Shown one piece after another: positions 29,250 through 38,735 of a stretch of 64,000 nucleotides of DNA. Numbering within the stretch: the first letter of the stretch is position 1; each line of letters starts with the position of its first letter. The DNA is taken from assembly GCF_003054245.1 (NCBI RefSeq), contig NZ_QBKR01000004.1, positions 1 to 64,000 on the forward strand, written 5' to 3'. The notes under the pieces are model-generated. The model worked only from the letters and a program-made list of their open reading frames with translations, was not told where the DNA came from and searched no databases. The DNA is from Melghirimyces profundicolus. Its GTDB lineage: Bacteria; Bacillota; Bacilli; Thermoactinomycetales; DSM-45169. Both the position numbers and the translations under genes were made by a program.

Positions 29250-30179
29250 TCAGGCCTGCCGGCGGTTGGGACCTTCCACATAAAAGGCATTCACATAGGG
29301 GCGGATCCTTTCCATGATCCGTTTGGCCTTCACCCGCTCGGTCCCGCCTTTTTCCGAATGGGACAGATGATCCTCCAACTCGTTCAGATCGAGATTGGAG
29401 GTGATGACGGTCGGCAACTTTTCCGTCATCCGGAACTGAAGAATCGCCCCCAGAATCTCATCCCGGATCCAAGGGGTGATGTTTTCCGCCCCGAGATCGT
29501 CGAGGATCAAAACGGTAGCCTTTTTCAGTGTGTCCAGCTTTTCCTGGATCATCCCGTCCCGGATGGATTCCTTGATTTCTCTGATGAAGTCCGGCACATA
29601 GACCATCAGGGAATCCACACCGTACTGCACCAGATATTGGGCCATCGCCCCCGCAATCCGGCTTTTTCCGACCCCGAAGGGTCCATAGAGGTACAGGCCT
29701 TTTTGCGGGCGTCCGTCGGCAAACTGATCGCAAAAATCCATCGCTGCCTCAATCGCTTCGGCTCTGCCGGCATCCCAGGTCATTTTGTCAAAGGTGGCGT
29801 GGATAATATCGGCTGGAATGTAGTGGCTTTTAATCAATTGTTTCCGTTTCTTTTCCTGCTCATGGGCAATCCGTTTCTCACAAGGCGTCAGCCGCAAATC
29901 CAGATAACCGCCGTACCATTGCAATTCGGGGCGGTGGCCTTTTACAAGGTTCGGGCATTGGTCCAGCCCGGGACAACGCCTGCACTGTTCACGCTCCCGG
30001 ATCATTTGCCGGAGCTGAACGAGGGAACGCCGGAAAACGTCGTCCCCCACTTCGGGATGTTTTTCCCGAAATGCACGGATATCGGAGTGGGAAAGCACGG
30101 TTTCCAACTCCTTTTTCGGATCCATCCTGCCGGCGAGCCGTCCCTTCATGGGGGCCACCACTTTATCGATCCGGTCCAT
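29250..30179 (-). CDS. dnaI: Primosomal protein DnaI (helicase loader)
   Basis: 309-residue AAA+ ATPase that loads the replicative helicase. The N-terminal domain has the zinc cysteines CRRCPGLDQC and the later Cys of LTPCEKRI. The Walker A motif is YGPFGVGKSRI near residue 165, Walker B is VLILDDLGAE near 223, and ITSNLDL is the sensor region. The start overlaps the dnaB stop, so the two are coupled. Neighbours dnaB and nrdR give the Bacillus-type replication-restart cluster. Confidence 0.95.
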   Translation of the reverse strand: MDRIDKVVAPMKGRLAGRMDPKKELETVLSHSDIRAFREKHPEVGDDVFRRSLVQLRQMIREREQCRRCPGLDQCPNLVKGHRPELQWYGGYLDLRLTPCEKRIAHEQEKKRKQLIKSHYIPADIIHATFDKMTWDAGRAEAIEAAMDFCDQFADGRPQKGLYLYGPFGVGKSRIAGAMAQYLVQYGVDSLMVYVPDFIREIKESIRDGMIQEKLDTLKKATVLILDDLGAENITPWIRDEILGAILQFRMTEKLPTVITSNLDLNELEDHLSHSEKGGTERVKAKRIMERIRPYVNAFYVEGPNRRQA

Positions 30180-31675
30180 TATGGCTCAATCCCCTTTTCT
30201 TGCATCCGTTGGTTGAGGCGCTGGTTCATTCGATTCAGTTTTGCGCGAAGCCGGGCTTCTGTATCCGGGTCCACTTCCCCGCTCCCGGGCTTTTCCCCCT
30301 TGGCCTCCCGTTCCATGGCCTGGGCCAAGGAACGGGGAAGGGGCTCTTCTTTTTGCCTTCGCCGGTTTTGGTTCCGGGAAGTCCTCGATCGACCCCCCTT
30401 GGAATTACGCCGCTTCCATTCCCAATCCAGTTCCTTCCGGGCCATTTCCCGCGCTTCCTTTACGGTTTGGACATTTTTTCGGGCCCAGTGTCCCGCAATC
30501 TTTTCAACCAATGGACGGGGAAGCTTGTAGTCGTGGGAATACAGCACATATTCCAGCAACACGTTGATCACGCCGGTAGGAAGGCCGTAATGATTCGTCA
30601 GATCCTCCACCAACTCCAGATCGGCACGGGGAATCATCTTTCCTTTTTGAAAGTGCTTCAACAATTCCACCGGGGAAACCTCATTCAGCATGCGAAAGTG
30701 GCGATCTTCCTCGGATTCATCCCGTGAGTGAGAGACCGGAGACCTCCCTTTCTCCACCGTTCGGGACGGCGGACGTCCTTCTCCCGGCTGATCCAGCTGC
30801 TTCCGGTCCACCACGACCGGAGAGCTTCCGAAGCGCATGCGATACTGGCTCCTGACAAAAGACCGGAGCCGCTCCGTGTCGATTTTGCCCTGTTGAGTCA
30901 CGTATGGGTTTTGGATGGCCCGGATCAGGTCCCAGTCATCCAGTTGATAAAGAAAGCGGATTTCCCGTACTTCTTCCTCCACCCGTTCCGTCCAGGCGCT
31001 GTCATTCAGGATGTTCTGAAGACGGGCTTTCACCATGGAGAGATCATCTTCCCCTTCCAGGGAGAAAACGGGAGGGTGTCCTTCATCGGAGTCACCGACC
31101 GGCTCCGGCGGCATCAGCTCGTGCTCCACCTCTGAAGCCGAACGAAGCTCCGCGGGGGAAAGGGAACCAAACACCTGTTGAAACGACTTGGTAACATCTT
31201 TTCCCCCGGACGGAAAAGCGGCTGTCTCCTCGGCGCCCACCCACTGTTCGTACAGGCTTCGAAACCGGTCTTTTCCCAACCGGTTCACCAGGGAGACGCT
31301 GAGAACATCACTTTGGAAGAAACGTGCCGGTGTTAAAGGGGCCAGCAGATCGTATTGAAACACCCGGTGCCCCTTTTCCTGTGTCTCACGGGTATTAAGC
31401 AGTCCGACCCCTTCCAAGCGGTAACGGGCCTGCAACAACTCCCCGAGGGGAAGTTGCAACCCCTTCATCAGATCGAGGTGAGAATAAAGGGGGGAGACTC
31501 CCGGACGATGCAGCGGCAAATAGCTGTATATCGTCAGATAGAGACCGACCGCCGCCACCCCGACGAGAGGTTGATACAGATGAACCAACACCATCTGATC
31601 GGTCGGTTGGATCGGTCTGCGGCTGCGGCTCCGCCATCCGTCCCGCGGCGTGCAATCCTTCCAGGCAATGCTCAT
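30179..31675 (-). CDS. dnaB: Replication initiation/membrane attachment protein DnaB
   Basis: 498 residues from ATG 31675 (GGGGGGTGGG upstream; product MSIAWKDCTPRDGWR). The N-terminal winged-helix DnaB_1 region shows FDLLAPLTPARFFQSDVLS-like sequence, and the C-terminal DnaB_2/DnaD-like module carries YVLYSHDYKLPRPLVEKIAG. This Bacillota DnaB is not the helicase. It works with DnaD and DnaI to load helicase at oriC and at stalled forks. An acidic, low-complexity stretch (about 210-340) links the domains. Confidence 0.92.
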   Translation of the reverse strand: MSIAWKDCTPRDGWRSRSRRPIQPTDQMVLVHLYQPLVGVAAVGLYLTIYSYLPLHRPGVSPLYSHLDLMKGLQLPLGELLQARYRLEGVGLLNTRETQEKGHRVFQYDLLAPLTPARFFQSDVLSVSLVNRLGKDRFRSLYEQWVGAEETAAFPSGGKDVTKSFQQVFGSLSPAELRSASEVEHELMPPEPVGDSDEGHPPVFSLEGEDDLSMVKARLQNILNDSAWTERVEEEVREIRFLYQLDDWDLIRAIQNPYVTQQGKIDTERLRSFVRSQYRMRFGSSPVVVDRKQLDQPGEGRPPSRTVEKGRSPVSHSRDESEEDRHFRMLNEVSPVELLKHFQKGKMIPRADLELVEDLTNHYGLPTGVINVLLEYVLYSHDYKLPRPLVEKIAGHWARKNVQTVKEAREMARKELDWEWKRRNSKGGRSRTSRNQNRRRQKEEPLPRSLAQAMEREAKGEKPGSGEVDPDTEARLRAKLNRMNQRLNQRMQEKGIEP

Positions 31676-31766
31676 CAACCCACCCCCCAACGGATCTGCA
31701 ATGAGTGGATTACTATTGTATCAGGAGAACCGGCACACCACAAACCTTTTCAACCCGCAAAAAACC

Positions 31767-32264
31767 TTATTCCTCGTCCCCGGTTCCTTTATTCTCCTTC
31801 AAGGGATCACGGGTGCGATTTAACAGGTCTTCCAATTCTCTCACAAATACATTGATATCTTTGAACTGCCGGTAAACCGATGCAAAGCGGACATAAGCCA
31901 CCTCATCCACATCCACGAGACGCTCCATGATCATTTCTCCGATTTCGCGAGTGGGAATTTCCGATTCGTTGTGTTCCCGCAGGTTCCGCTCCACCTCGTC
32001 AACCAAGGCCTCCAGACGTTCCATCGGAACCGGACGCTTTTCACAGGCACGGATCAGTCCCCTCAGAAGTTTCTCCCGGCTGAATTCCTCCCGACTTCCG
32101 TCTTTTTTGATGACGATCAGCGGTTTTTCCTCCACCATCTCAAAAGTGGTGAAGCGACGCTCACACGATTCGCACTGGCGCCTTCGCCGGATCGATTTTC
32201 CCTCGTGAGCCGGGCGGGAATCGAGAACCCGGCTTCCCAGCGAATGGCAATACGGGCACCGCAT
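31767..32264 (-). CDS. nrdR: Transcriptional repressor NrdR
   Basis: 165 residues from ATG 32264 with GGGAGGAGGA upstream. The start removes a spurious 23-residue N-terminal tail. The zinc ribbon is [17 protein letters not shown] with CESCERRF, and the ATP-cone domain begins [19 protein letters not shown]. NrdR senses dATP/ATP and represses ribonucleotide reductase operons. Located as in Bacillus, upstream of dnaB. Confidence 0.95.
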   Translation of the reverse strand: MRCPYCHSLGSRVLDSRPAHEGKSIRRRRQCESCERRFTTFEMVEEKPLIVIKKDGSREEFSREKLLRGLIRACEKRPVPMERLEALVDEVERNLREHNESEIPTREIGEMIMERLVDVDEVAYVRFASVYRQFKDINVFVRELEDLLNRTRDPLKENKGTGDEE

Positions 32265-32396
32265 GGTCGCAATCCTCCTCCCACGATTCTCTCCGACGGA
32301 CGTTGAAAAAAAGTCGTACTCACTATACCACAACCGACAGGGTTTGTATTCGTGGGCCGCCCGGCCGCGTCCTTCAACCTCTCACCTCTGTAAGCG

Positions 32397-32425
32397 AAAA
32401 ACGCCCCCGGAAGTTTCCGAGGGCG
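32397..32425 (-). terminator. Terminator downstream of gapB
   Basis: CGCCCTCGGAA/TTCCGGGGGCG stem followed by TTTTTC on the minus strand. The repeat copy at 32440 lies between it and gapB. Confidence 0.75.
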
Positions 32426-32439
32426 CGACCATCATCTGG

Positions 32440-32518
32440 AAGCGTTATGAAAAAGCGGGGGGCAACATTTACGCTCCGGCTCACTATTGTCGGTAAACGC
32501 TTCCCTTCTTCTGAGCCT
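32440..32518 (-). repeat. Interspersed palindromic repeat, copy B (internally deleted)
   Basis: On the minus strand it keeps only the 5' end (AGGCTCAGAAGAAGGGAAGCGTTTACC, shared with copies at 41.5 and 61.7 kb) and the 3' end (GAGCCGGAGCG, TAAATGTTGCC, CTTTTTCATAACGCTT, shared with copy A). The middle 170 or so bases are missing. Confidence 0.7.
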
Positions 32519-32547
32519 AACAATAAATCACAACGCTTCTAAAGCTT

Positions 32548-33588
32548 TTATACGGTGATTTCCTGCGCCTGTTCATTCTGTGTCAAAAAAGGGCGTCCCA
32601 CCCACTGGATCAGATCCACCACGCGGCAGGAATATCCCCATTCGTTGTCGTACCAAGCAAGCACTTTCACCTGGCGGTCTCCGATCACCATGGTGGAGGG
32701 TGCATCCACGATGGCGGAGTGGGAATTGCCGTTAAAATCCGAGGAAACCAGGGGAGCATTGCAATACTGAAGAATTCCCTTCAACCGGCCTTCCGACGCT
32801 TCCTTGAGAGCCGTATTCACTTCCTCCGCGGTGACTTCCCGCTCCAGATCCACCACCAAGTCCACCACCGACACATTGGGTGTCGGTACCCGAAGAGCGA
32901 GGCCGTTCAGCCGCCCCTTCAGTTCCGGGATCACTTTTCCGATCGCCGACGCGGCTCCGGTCTTGGTTGGAATGATGGATTGGGCGCAAGCCCGGGCCCG
33001 CCGGAGGTCCTTATGGGGATTGTCCAGGTTTTTCTGGTCGTTGGTGTAAGAATGCACGGTGGTCATCAGACCCTGTTCGATCCCGAAGGACTCATGGAGC
33101 ACTTTCACCACCGGTGCCAGACAGTTGGTGGTGCAGCTCGCGTTGGAAATGATCCGGTCCCGTGTCGGATCGTAAGCGTTCTCATTCACGCCCATGACCA
33201 TCATGACATCCTCGTTTTTCCCCGGAGCGGTGATCACCACTTTTTTGGCCCCGGCCTTCAGGTGGAGACCGGCCCCTTCACGATCGCGGAACTTCCCGGT
33301 CGCTTCCACCACGATATCAATATCCAATTCAGACCAGGGAAGACGGGCAGGATCCCGGTCGGACACCAGCTTCACTTCTTTTCCGTTGACCATCAACCGG
33401 TCCCCTTCGCCCCAAACATCATCTTCCACATGACCGTGTATGGTGTCGTATTTTACCAGATGAGCCAACGTTTCGGCGGGATAGCTCGCGTTTACCGCCA
33501 CTACTTCCATGTCTTCTTCTTGGATCGCTTTTCGGAACACCATCCTGCCGATCCGACCAAACCCGTTAATCGCAATACGCAGCGGCAT
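32548..33588 (-). CDS. gapB: Glyceraldehyde-3-phosphate dehydrogenase, gluconeogenic type
   Basis: 346 residues. NAD(P) fold MPLRIAINGFGRIGRMVFRK and the catalytic ASCTTNCLAPVVK near residue 152. The phosphate-site NASYPAETLAHLVKYDT differs from the glycolytic GapA pattern and lacks the Asp used for strict NAD selection (NAS replaces it). Together with the CcpN-type operators and synteny beside nrdR this identifies GapB, the NADP-preferring enzyme of gluconeogenesis. speD, which separates gapB and nrdR in B. subtilis, is absent. Confidence 0.9.
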   Translation of the reverse strand: MPLRIAINGFGRIGRMVFRKAIQEEDMEVVAVNASYPAETLAHLVKYDTIHGHVEDDVWGEGDRLMVNGKEVKLVSDRDPARLPWSELDIDIVVEATGKFRDREGAGLHLKAGAKKVVITAPGKNEDVMMVMGVNENAYDPTRDRIISNASCTTNCLAPVVKVLHESFGIEQGLMTTVHSYTNDQKNLDNPHKDLRRARACAQSIIPTKTGAASAIGKVIPELKGRLNGLALRVPTPNVSVVDLVVDLEREVTAEEVNTALKEASEGRLKGILQYCNAPLVSSDFNGNSHSAIVDAPSTMVIGDRQVKVLAWYDNEWGYSCRVVDLIQWVGRPFLTQNEQAQEITV

Positions 33589-33607
33589 ACGTTTCCCCTT
33601 CCTTCTA

Positions 33608-33618
33608 TTTATAACATA
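33608..33618 (-). promoter_or_regulatory. Second putative CcpN operator
   Basis: TATGTTATAAA on the minus strand matches the CcpN consensus TRTGHYATAYW at 10 of 11 positions. It lies just downstream of the -10. Confidence 0.5.
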
Positions 33619-33633
33619 CCAGTTCCCACTACC

Positions 33634-33661
33634 ATTATAATCAGTATGACATATATTGCAA
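33634..33661 (-). promoter_or_regulatory. gapB promoter with CcpN operator
   Basis: Minus strand TTGCAA (33656-33661), 16 bases, TATAAT (33634-33639). The spacer holds TATGTCATACT (33643-33653), a full match to the CcpN consensus. CcpN represses gapB and pckA under glycolytic conditions in Bacillus. Confidence 0.75.
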
Positions 33662-33790
33662 TGAGTAGGACTGGAAATTGGGCGGAACCATTACCTGCAG
33701 AACATATCCACAGGAAAACCCCTCAACCGGAAAGCAAGTGAGCACCTCCATCGATCTCCGGTTTAAGGGGTTTTCCATCCTTCTGCTGAT

Positions 33791-34426
33791 TTACTCCGGA
33801 AGCGTGTACGTTTCACGCTCCCGGATCAGATGTTTGTATAACGATCGATACTTTTTATGGAAGAACAGAACCCGTTGTACATAATGGCGGGTTTCACCGT
33901 AAGGGATTTGACCCAGGTTTTTCCGGGTTCCGTCCCAGCGGCCTTCCTTCAACCATTTTTTCACATTACCCGGGCCCGCATTATAGGCTGCGATGGCCGC
34001 CACTTTGTTGTCGTTGAACTCCTTCATCAGCCCGGAAATGTACCAGCTTCCCATATGAATGTTGACCGCCGGGTCCTGAACGGCATCCTTGAAAGCAGGT
34101 GAGAACCGCCCCCGGTCCACCACCCATTCCACTGTGTTGGGTGTCAGTTGCATCAGTCCCTCGGCACCGGCATGGGATTTCACATCGGGGTTGAATTTAC
34201 TCTCCACCCGGATGATCGCCATCACCAGAAACGGGTCTGCTCCGGTGGTGTCCGCGCTGTACAGGATCTTGTCTTCGTAATCCAGCGGGTACATCCACCG
34301 ATTGAACAACGGCATGGCCACCACGAGAAACACCAACAGCAGAATAAAGGCCAAACCCAACTTGCGTTTGGACGGGAGGGCGGCTATAGCCGGCCGGATC
34401 CATTTTTGGAGACCATAGTTTGCCAC
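33791..34426 (-). CDS. Membrane-anchored lytic transglycosylase (SLT domain)
   Basis: 211 residues. One N-terminal membrane helix (LGLAFILLLVFLVVAMPLF) is followed by an outside SLT domain: AIIRVESKFNPDVKS with the catalytic Glu, EGLMQLTP, and AAIAAYNAGPGNVKKWL. It cleaves peptidoglycan between MurNAc and GlcNAc with anhydro-sugar formation. The start (GTG at 34426) lies inside the 3' end of coaE, a 43-base overlap suggesting coupling. In B. subtilis this place near coaE holds a different membrane gene (ytaF). Confidence 0.88.
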   Translation of the reverse strand: MANYGLQKWIRPAIAALPSKRKLGLAFILLLVFLVVAMPLFNRWMYPLDYEDKILYSADTTGADPFLVMAIIRVESKFNPDVKSHAGAEGLMQLTPNTVEWVVDRGRFSPAFKDAVQDPAVNIHMGSWYISGLMKEFNDNKVAAIAAYNAGPGNVKKWLKEGRWDGTRKNLGQIPYGETRHYVQRVLFFHKKYRSLYKHLIRERETYTLPE

Positions 34427-34998
34427 AAAGCATCCACCTGTCTTTCCGTCTCCGTCAAAGTACCGGAGTTGTCAATCAGCACATCGGCGAACTTTTTTTT
34501 CTCATCGATAGGCATCTGGGCCCTGATCATCCGCCTGGCTTCCTCGGTTGTGATGCCTTCCCGTTCCATCAATCGTTTCAATTGAAGGGGTTCAGGTATG
34601 TAGACGAGAACGACCGTGTCCACCATCCACAGGAGATTTTCCTCGATGAGAAGAGGGACATCCAGGACCACGGGACGTTCGGCATCGGTTTTGCGGGCGC
34701 GCCGGACCTCCTCTTCCATCCTCCGGACAATCAGGGGGTGGAGAATGCGGTTCAGATCCTCCCGGGCATCCGGGTCGCGAAAAATCACTTCGCGGAGTGC
34801 CTTCCGGTCCAGTTTCCCGTCGACGTGAAAAACGCCGTCGCCGAAGCGTTTGCGGACCTCCCGGCTCCCCTCGGTACCCGGCTCCACCACTTCCCGTGCC
34901 ACCCTGTCCGCATCAACAATCGCGGCCCCCCGCACACGGAGCATGTTGGATACCGTACTTTTTCCGGTTGCAATTCCACCCGTCAAACCGAGGGTCAA
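34384..34998 (-). CDS. coaE: Dephospho-CoA kinase
   Basis: 204 residues from a TTG at 34998, with GGAGG eight bases upstream giving MTLGLTGGIATGKSTVSNML. Upstream ATGs would add residues foreign to the family. P-loop GGIATGKS, DADRVAREVVEPGTEG and FRDPDAREDLNRILHPLI are standard. It phosphorylates the 3'-OH of dephospho-CoA, the last CoA step. Part of polA-mutM-coaE. Confidence 0.93.
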   Translation of the reverse strand: MTLGLTGGIATGKSTVSNMLRVRGAAIVDADRVAREVVEPGTEGSREVRKRFGDGVFHVDGKLDRKALREVIFRDPDAREDLNRILHPLIVRRMEEEVRRARKTDAERPVVLDVPLLIEENLLWMVDTVVLVYIPEPLQLKRLMEREGITTEEARRMIRAQMPIDEKKKFADVLIDNSGTLTETERQVDALWQTMVSKNGSGRL

Positions 34999-35068
34999 TC
35001 CGATTTCCTCCATTTCACCATATCTTAATCGGGAAAGAAAAGAAAGAAAATCCTTTCCTCTCGCGACA

Positions 35069-35893
35069 TTACTTCTGACACTTCGGACAGAAATGGGTTC
35101 CCCTGCCGGCAACCACCCGGCGCACGATCGGGGTCCCGCATCGGTAACAGGGCTCCCCCTTCCGCCCGTAGACCCGGATGCTCAGCTGAAACATCCCCAT
35201 TTCTCCTTTGCCGTTCACATAGCTGCGGACCGAAGATCCACCGGCCTCGATCGCTTTCAATAACGTTGAACGGATACTCCCATAGAGACGTTTCACCTCG
35301 TCAGGATCCAGGGAAGGAACGGGACGTTCGGGGTGGATCCCCGCTGCGAACAGGGCCTCATCCACATAGATATTGCCAAGCCCGCTCAGAAATGACTGAT
35401 TCAGCAGGAGAGCCTTGATCCCGGTCTTCCGACCGGCCAGACTCTCTGCAAAACGTTCCGGTGTAAATTCCTCCGACAGGGGTTCCGGCCCCAGATGACA
35501 GAGAGGAGGCCGGCTCAATTCCTCCCCTTTGGGCCAAAGGTGCATCGTGCCGAACTGACGGACATCCCGGTATCTCAGTTCGGTTCCGTCGGTGAAAGAA
35601 AAAATCACATGGACGTGCTTTTCCAGGGTTGTGCCCGACGGTTCCAAACGGTAGCGGCCTTCCATCCGCATATGGGAAACCAAAACCCAGGGGTCGAAGA
35701 AAATGCGGAGAAATTTTCCCCGCCGACCCACACCGGTGACGGTCCGTCCTCTCAGCATGTCCCGGAACAGCTCCGGATCGGGAGGTTCTTTGATGATTTT
35801 CGGAAGGAGAACCCGGACGTCATCCACTGTTTTTCCGACGATGAGCGTTTCCAGGGTACGTTTCACGGTTTCCACTTCAGGCAGTTCCGGCAA
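35069..35893 (-). CDS. mutM: Formamidopyrimidine-DNA glycosylase
   Basis: 274-residue bifunctional glycosylase/AP lyase removing 8-oxoguanine and FaPy. It starts MPELPEVETVKRTLE with the catalytic Pro2/Glu3. H2TH region LLLNQSFLSGLGNIYVDEAL. C-terminal zinc finger CYRCGTPIVRRVVAGRGTHF then CPKC. It lies 20 bases after polA. Confidence 0.96.
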   Translation of the reverse strand: MPELPEVETVKRTLETLIVGKTVDDVRVLLPKIIKEPPDPELFRDMLRGRTVTGVGRRGKFLRIFFDPWVLVSHMRMEGRYRLEPSGTTLEKHVHVIFSFTDGTELRYRDVRQFGTMHLWPKGEELSRPPLCHLGPEPLSEEFTPERFAESLAGRKTGIKALLLNQSFLSGLGNIYVDEALFAAGIHPERPVPSLDPDEVKRLYGSIRSTLLKAIEAGGSSVRSYVNGKGEMGMFQLSIRVYGRKGEPCYRCGTPIVRRVVAGRGTHFCPKCQK

Positions 35894-35913
35894 TGCTCAT
35901 TCTCTCCCATTAT

Positions 35914-38559
35914 TTACTTGGCTTCATACCATGTTTTTCCGGTGTTCACGTCCACCTTGAGGGGAACCGAGAGTTCCACCGGTCCTTCCATCACTTGTCG
36001 GACCCGTTTCGACAACAGCTCCACCTCTTCTTTCGGCGTCTCAAAGATCAATTCATCATGAACCTGGAGAAGAAGCCGCGCCCGCATCTCTTCTCTTTCC
36101 AACCTTTCTTCCATTTGGACCATCGCCTTTTTGATGATGTCGGCGGCGGATCCCTGGATGGGGGTGTTCATCGCCGTGCGTTCGGCAAAGCTTCGCCGGT
36201 TGTAGTTCCGGGAATGGATCTCCGGCAGATAGCGTCGACGATGGAGCATGGTGGTCACATAGCCGTCTTTCTTGGCTTTCCTCACCACTTCATCCATATA
36301 CGTCTTGACTCCCGGATAGCTGTCAAAGTAGCGGCGTATGAACTCTCCCGCTTCTTTGCGGGGAATGTTCAGGTTCTGGGACAGCCCGTAGTCGCTGATT
36401 CCGTAAACAATCCCGAAATTCACTGCTTTGGCCTGCCGGCGCATCAAGGAGGTCACTTCATCTTCGGAAACCCCGAACACATCCATCGCGGTCTTCGTGT
36501 GGATGTCCATGTCCTTCCGGAACGCTTCCAGCAGATTTTCATCCCCGGACAAGTGGGCCAATACCCGAAGTTCGATCTGGGAATAATCGGCGGAAAGGAT
36601 CAGCCAGTCCTCCTCCGATGGGATGAACACCTGCCGGAGCCGTCGTCCTTCCTCCAACCGCACCGGGATATTCTGGAGGTTGGGATCGGAGCTGGACAAT
36701 CGCCCGGTGGCGGTGATCGCCTGGTGGAACCGGGTATGGATTTTTCCAGTCGAGTCGTCGATCTCCTTCAGCAGACCTTCCACATAGGTGGAGATCAACT
36801 TGCCCACCTGGCGGTAATGCAGGATTTCTCCCACAATCTCGTGTTGTGGTGCCAACTTCTCCAATACATCGGCGCTGGTGGAATATCCGGTCTTGGTCTT
36901 CTTGAGTACAGGAAGATTCAGTTTGTCAAACAGGATCTCCCCCAACTGCTTGGGGGAATTGATATTGAACTCCGTTCCCGCAAGGCCGTGGATCTTCTCC
37001 GTCAACTCTTGCAAGCGCTCCTCCAGTTCCTCACCGATCTCCCGAAGACGGTCCCGGTCCACCTTGACCCCTTGCATCTCCATCCGGGCGAGGACGTGAG
37101 CGACAGGGAGTTCCAGATCACGAAACAGGGAATCGAGGTTGTTTTCCTCCAGTTCCCGTTCCAGTTCCGGTTTCAGCTGATAGATGGCCTCCGTTTTGCG
37201 GGCGAGGTGTTCCGCCAGTTCTTTTCCTTCCAACTGACGGCGCTTGGCCCCTTTTCCGTATACCGCATCGTCCTCCGGAAGACCCCCTCCCCGTTTGCGT
37301 TCCATGATGTCGGAGAGTTCATGCCCCGATTCGGAGGGGTGGATCAAGTAGGATGCAAGCAACACGTCGAAGGTGTAACCTTTGCTTTCCAACCCGTGCC
37401 GTTCCAAAACGACCCGGGTGGCTTTGACGTCATAACACCATTTCTCCCGCTTTCCGTCCTGAAGCCAGTCTCTGAAAGCTTTCCACCCTTTGGCTGTTTC
37501 CCAATCCATGAACAGCCGCTGTTTGCCGTCGGACAGGGTGACCGCCAACACTTCGGCCCGGTGATAGTTCTCATCGCTTCGTTCCACGAACAGAGCAAGG
37601 GCCTCCTGACGGAGAAAATCCTCCCATTGGGATGTCTCTTCCGGTCCGATCATCTCGACGGAGATGGCCTCCAAGCCGGTCGTATCGTGTGGGGACTCGT
37701 CCGCTCCGATCCGCTCCAAAAGGGATTTGAACTCCAGCTTTTTCAAGAGCGGTGCCACCCGTTCTGCCTCAAACCCTTCATATTTCAGGTCATCCAGTCC
37801 GAAATCAAGAGGAACGTCGCACAATATGGTGGCCAGTTCCTTACTCAGGATGGCATCCCGGCGGTTTGCCGCCACTCGTTCCTTCAGTTTTTTGCCGGGA
37901 AGATTGTCGGTGTTCTCCAGAACGCCTTCCACTGTTTCAAATTGTTTCAGCAACTTGAGGGCCGTCTTTTCCCCCACACCGGGAATCCCCGGAATGTTGT
38001 CGGAGGGATCCCCCATCAACCCTTTGAGATCGATGATCTGCTCCGGCTTCAGGCCGTATTTTTCCTTCAGTTTTTGCAGATCGTACCGATCGGCATCGGT
38101 GACCCCTTTTTTGGTCATCAACAGCTGAACGTTGTCGGAAACCAGTTGAAGGAGGTCTTTGTCACCGGTCACAATCGTGACGGAAAACCCCTTTTCTTCC
38201 GCTTGCCGGGAAAGCGTTCCGATAATGTCGTCGGCCTCGTACTGATCCAGCTCAAAATGGCGGATCCCAAAGGCGTCCAGGAGTTCCTTGATCAGTGGAA
38301 TCTGCTCAGAAAACTCTCCGGGAGTTTTGTCCCGCTTTCCTTTGTATTCCTTATAATCCCGGTGCCGGAAGGTCGTTTTGCCGGCGTCGAAAGCCACCAG
38401 CACGTGGCTGGGTTTTTCCTCATCCAGGACCTTCATCAGCATCATGGTGAAGCCGTACACCGCATTGGTGTAGGTCCCCTTTTTGTTTTGGAGGAGGGGC
38501 AATGCAAAAAAAGCCCGGAATGCAATACTGTTCCCGTCGATCAAAACCAGTTTGTCCAT
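35914..38559 (-). CDS. polA: DNA polymerase I
   Basis: 881 residues from ATG 38559 (GGAGGTCC upstream; MDKLVLIDGNSIAFRAFFAL). It has an N-terminal 5'-3' exonuclease domain (FDAGKTTFRHRDYKEYKGKR, GDKDLLQL, GVGEKTAL). The central 3'-5' exonuclease domain appears degenerate: the usual DxE pair is not evident in LALFVERSDEN and it lacks a clear proofreading set, as in thermophilic Bacillus Pol I. The polymerase domain has motif A DYSQIELRVLAHLSGDENL, motif B RRQAKAVNFGIVYG and motif C LLLQVHDELIFE. First gene of polA-mutM-coaE. Confidence 0.96.
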   Translation of the reverse strand: MDKLVLIDGNSIAFRAFFALPLLQNKKGTYTNAVYGFTMMLMKVLDEEKPSHVLVAFDAGKTTFRHRDYKEYKGKRDKTPGEFSEQIPLIKELLDAFGIRHFELDQYEADDIIGTLSRQAEEKGFSVTIVTGDKDLLQLVSDNVQLLMTKKGVTDADRYDLQKLKEKYGLKPEQIIDLKGLMGDPSDNIPGIPGVGEKTALKLLKQFETVEGVLENTDNLPGKKLKERVAANRRDAILSKELATILCDVPLDFGLDDLKYEGFEAERVAPLLKKLEFKSLLERIGADESPHDTTGLEAISVEMIGPEETSQWEDFLRQEALALFVERSDENYHRAEVLAVTLSDGKQRLFMDWETAKGWKAFRDWLQDGKREKWCYDVKATRVVLERHGLESKGYTFDVLLASYLIHPSESGHELSDIMERKRGGGLPEDDAVYGKGAKRRQLEGKELAEHLARKTEAIYQLKPELERELEENNLDSLFRDLELPVAHVLARMEMQGVKVDRDRLREIGEELEERLQELTEKIHGLAGTEFNINSPKQLGEILFDKLNLPVLKKTKTGYSTSADVLEKLAPQHEIVGEILHYRQVGKLISTYVEGLLKEIDDSTGKIHTRFHQAITATGRLSSSDPNLQNIPVRLEEGRRLRQVFIPSEEDWLILSADYSQIELRVLAHLSGDENLLEAFRKDMDIHTKTAMDVFGVSEDEVTSLMRRQAKAVNFGIVYGISDYGLSQNLNIPRKEAGEFIRRYFDSYPGVKTYMDEVVRKAKKDGYVTTMLHRRRYLPEIHSRNYNRRSFAERTAMNTPIQGSAADIIKKAMVQMEERLEREEMRARLLLQVHDELIFETPKEEVELLSKRVRQVMEGPVELSVPLKVDVNTGKTWYEAK

Positions 38560-38597
38560 CATGGACCTCCATTTCAAAATTGCGATCCCGTCCCGGT

Positions 38598-38626
38598 TTG
38601 TCAACCGTTACCGCCCGGGATATAAT
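38598..38626 (+). promoter_or_regulatory. Promoter of the EamA transporter
   Basis: TTGTCA (38598-38603), 17 bases, TATAAT (38621-38626), divergent from polA. Confidence 0.7.
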
Positions 38627-38735
38627 GAGCGTTACAGTGAAGGGTTGAACAACATATAAACACCCCCATTTTACCATGGGGCCGGTATTCACTTCCAGCA
38701 ACGCACACCACGTCCCTTGGAAAGGAGGTCTCCCG

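Noticed and set aside
35893..38625. 910-codon plus-strand open frame opposite polA
   Set aside because: Shadow of a GC-rich housekeeping gene, with no start signal and no protein-like composition.
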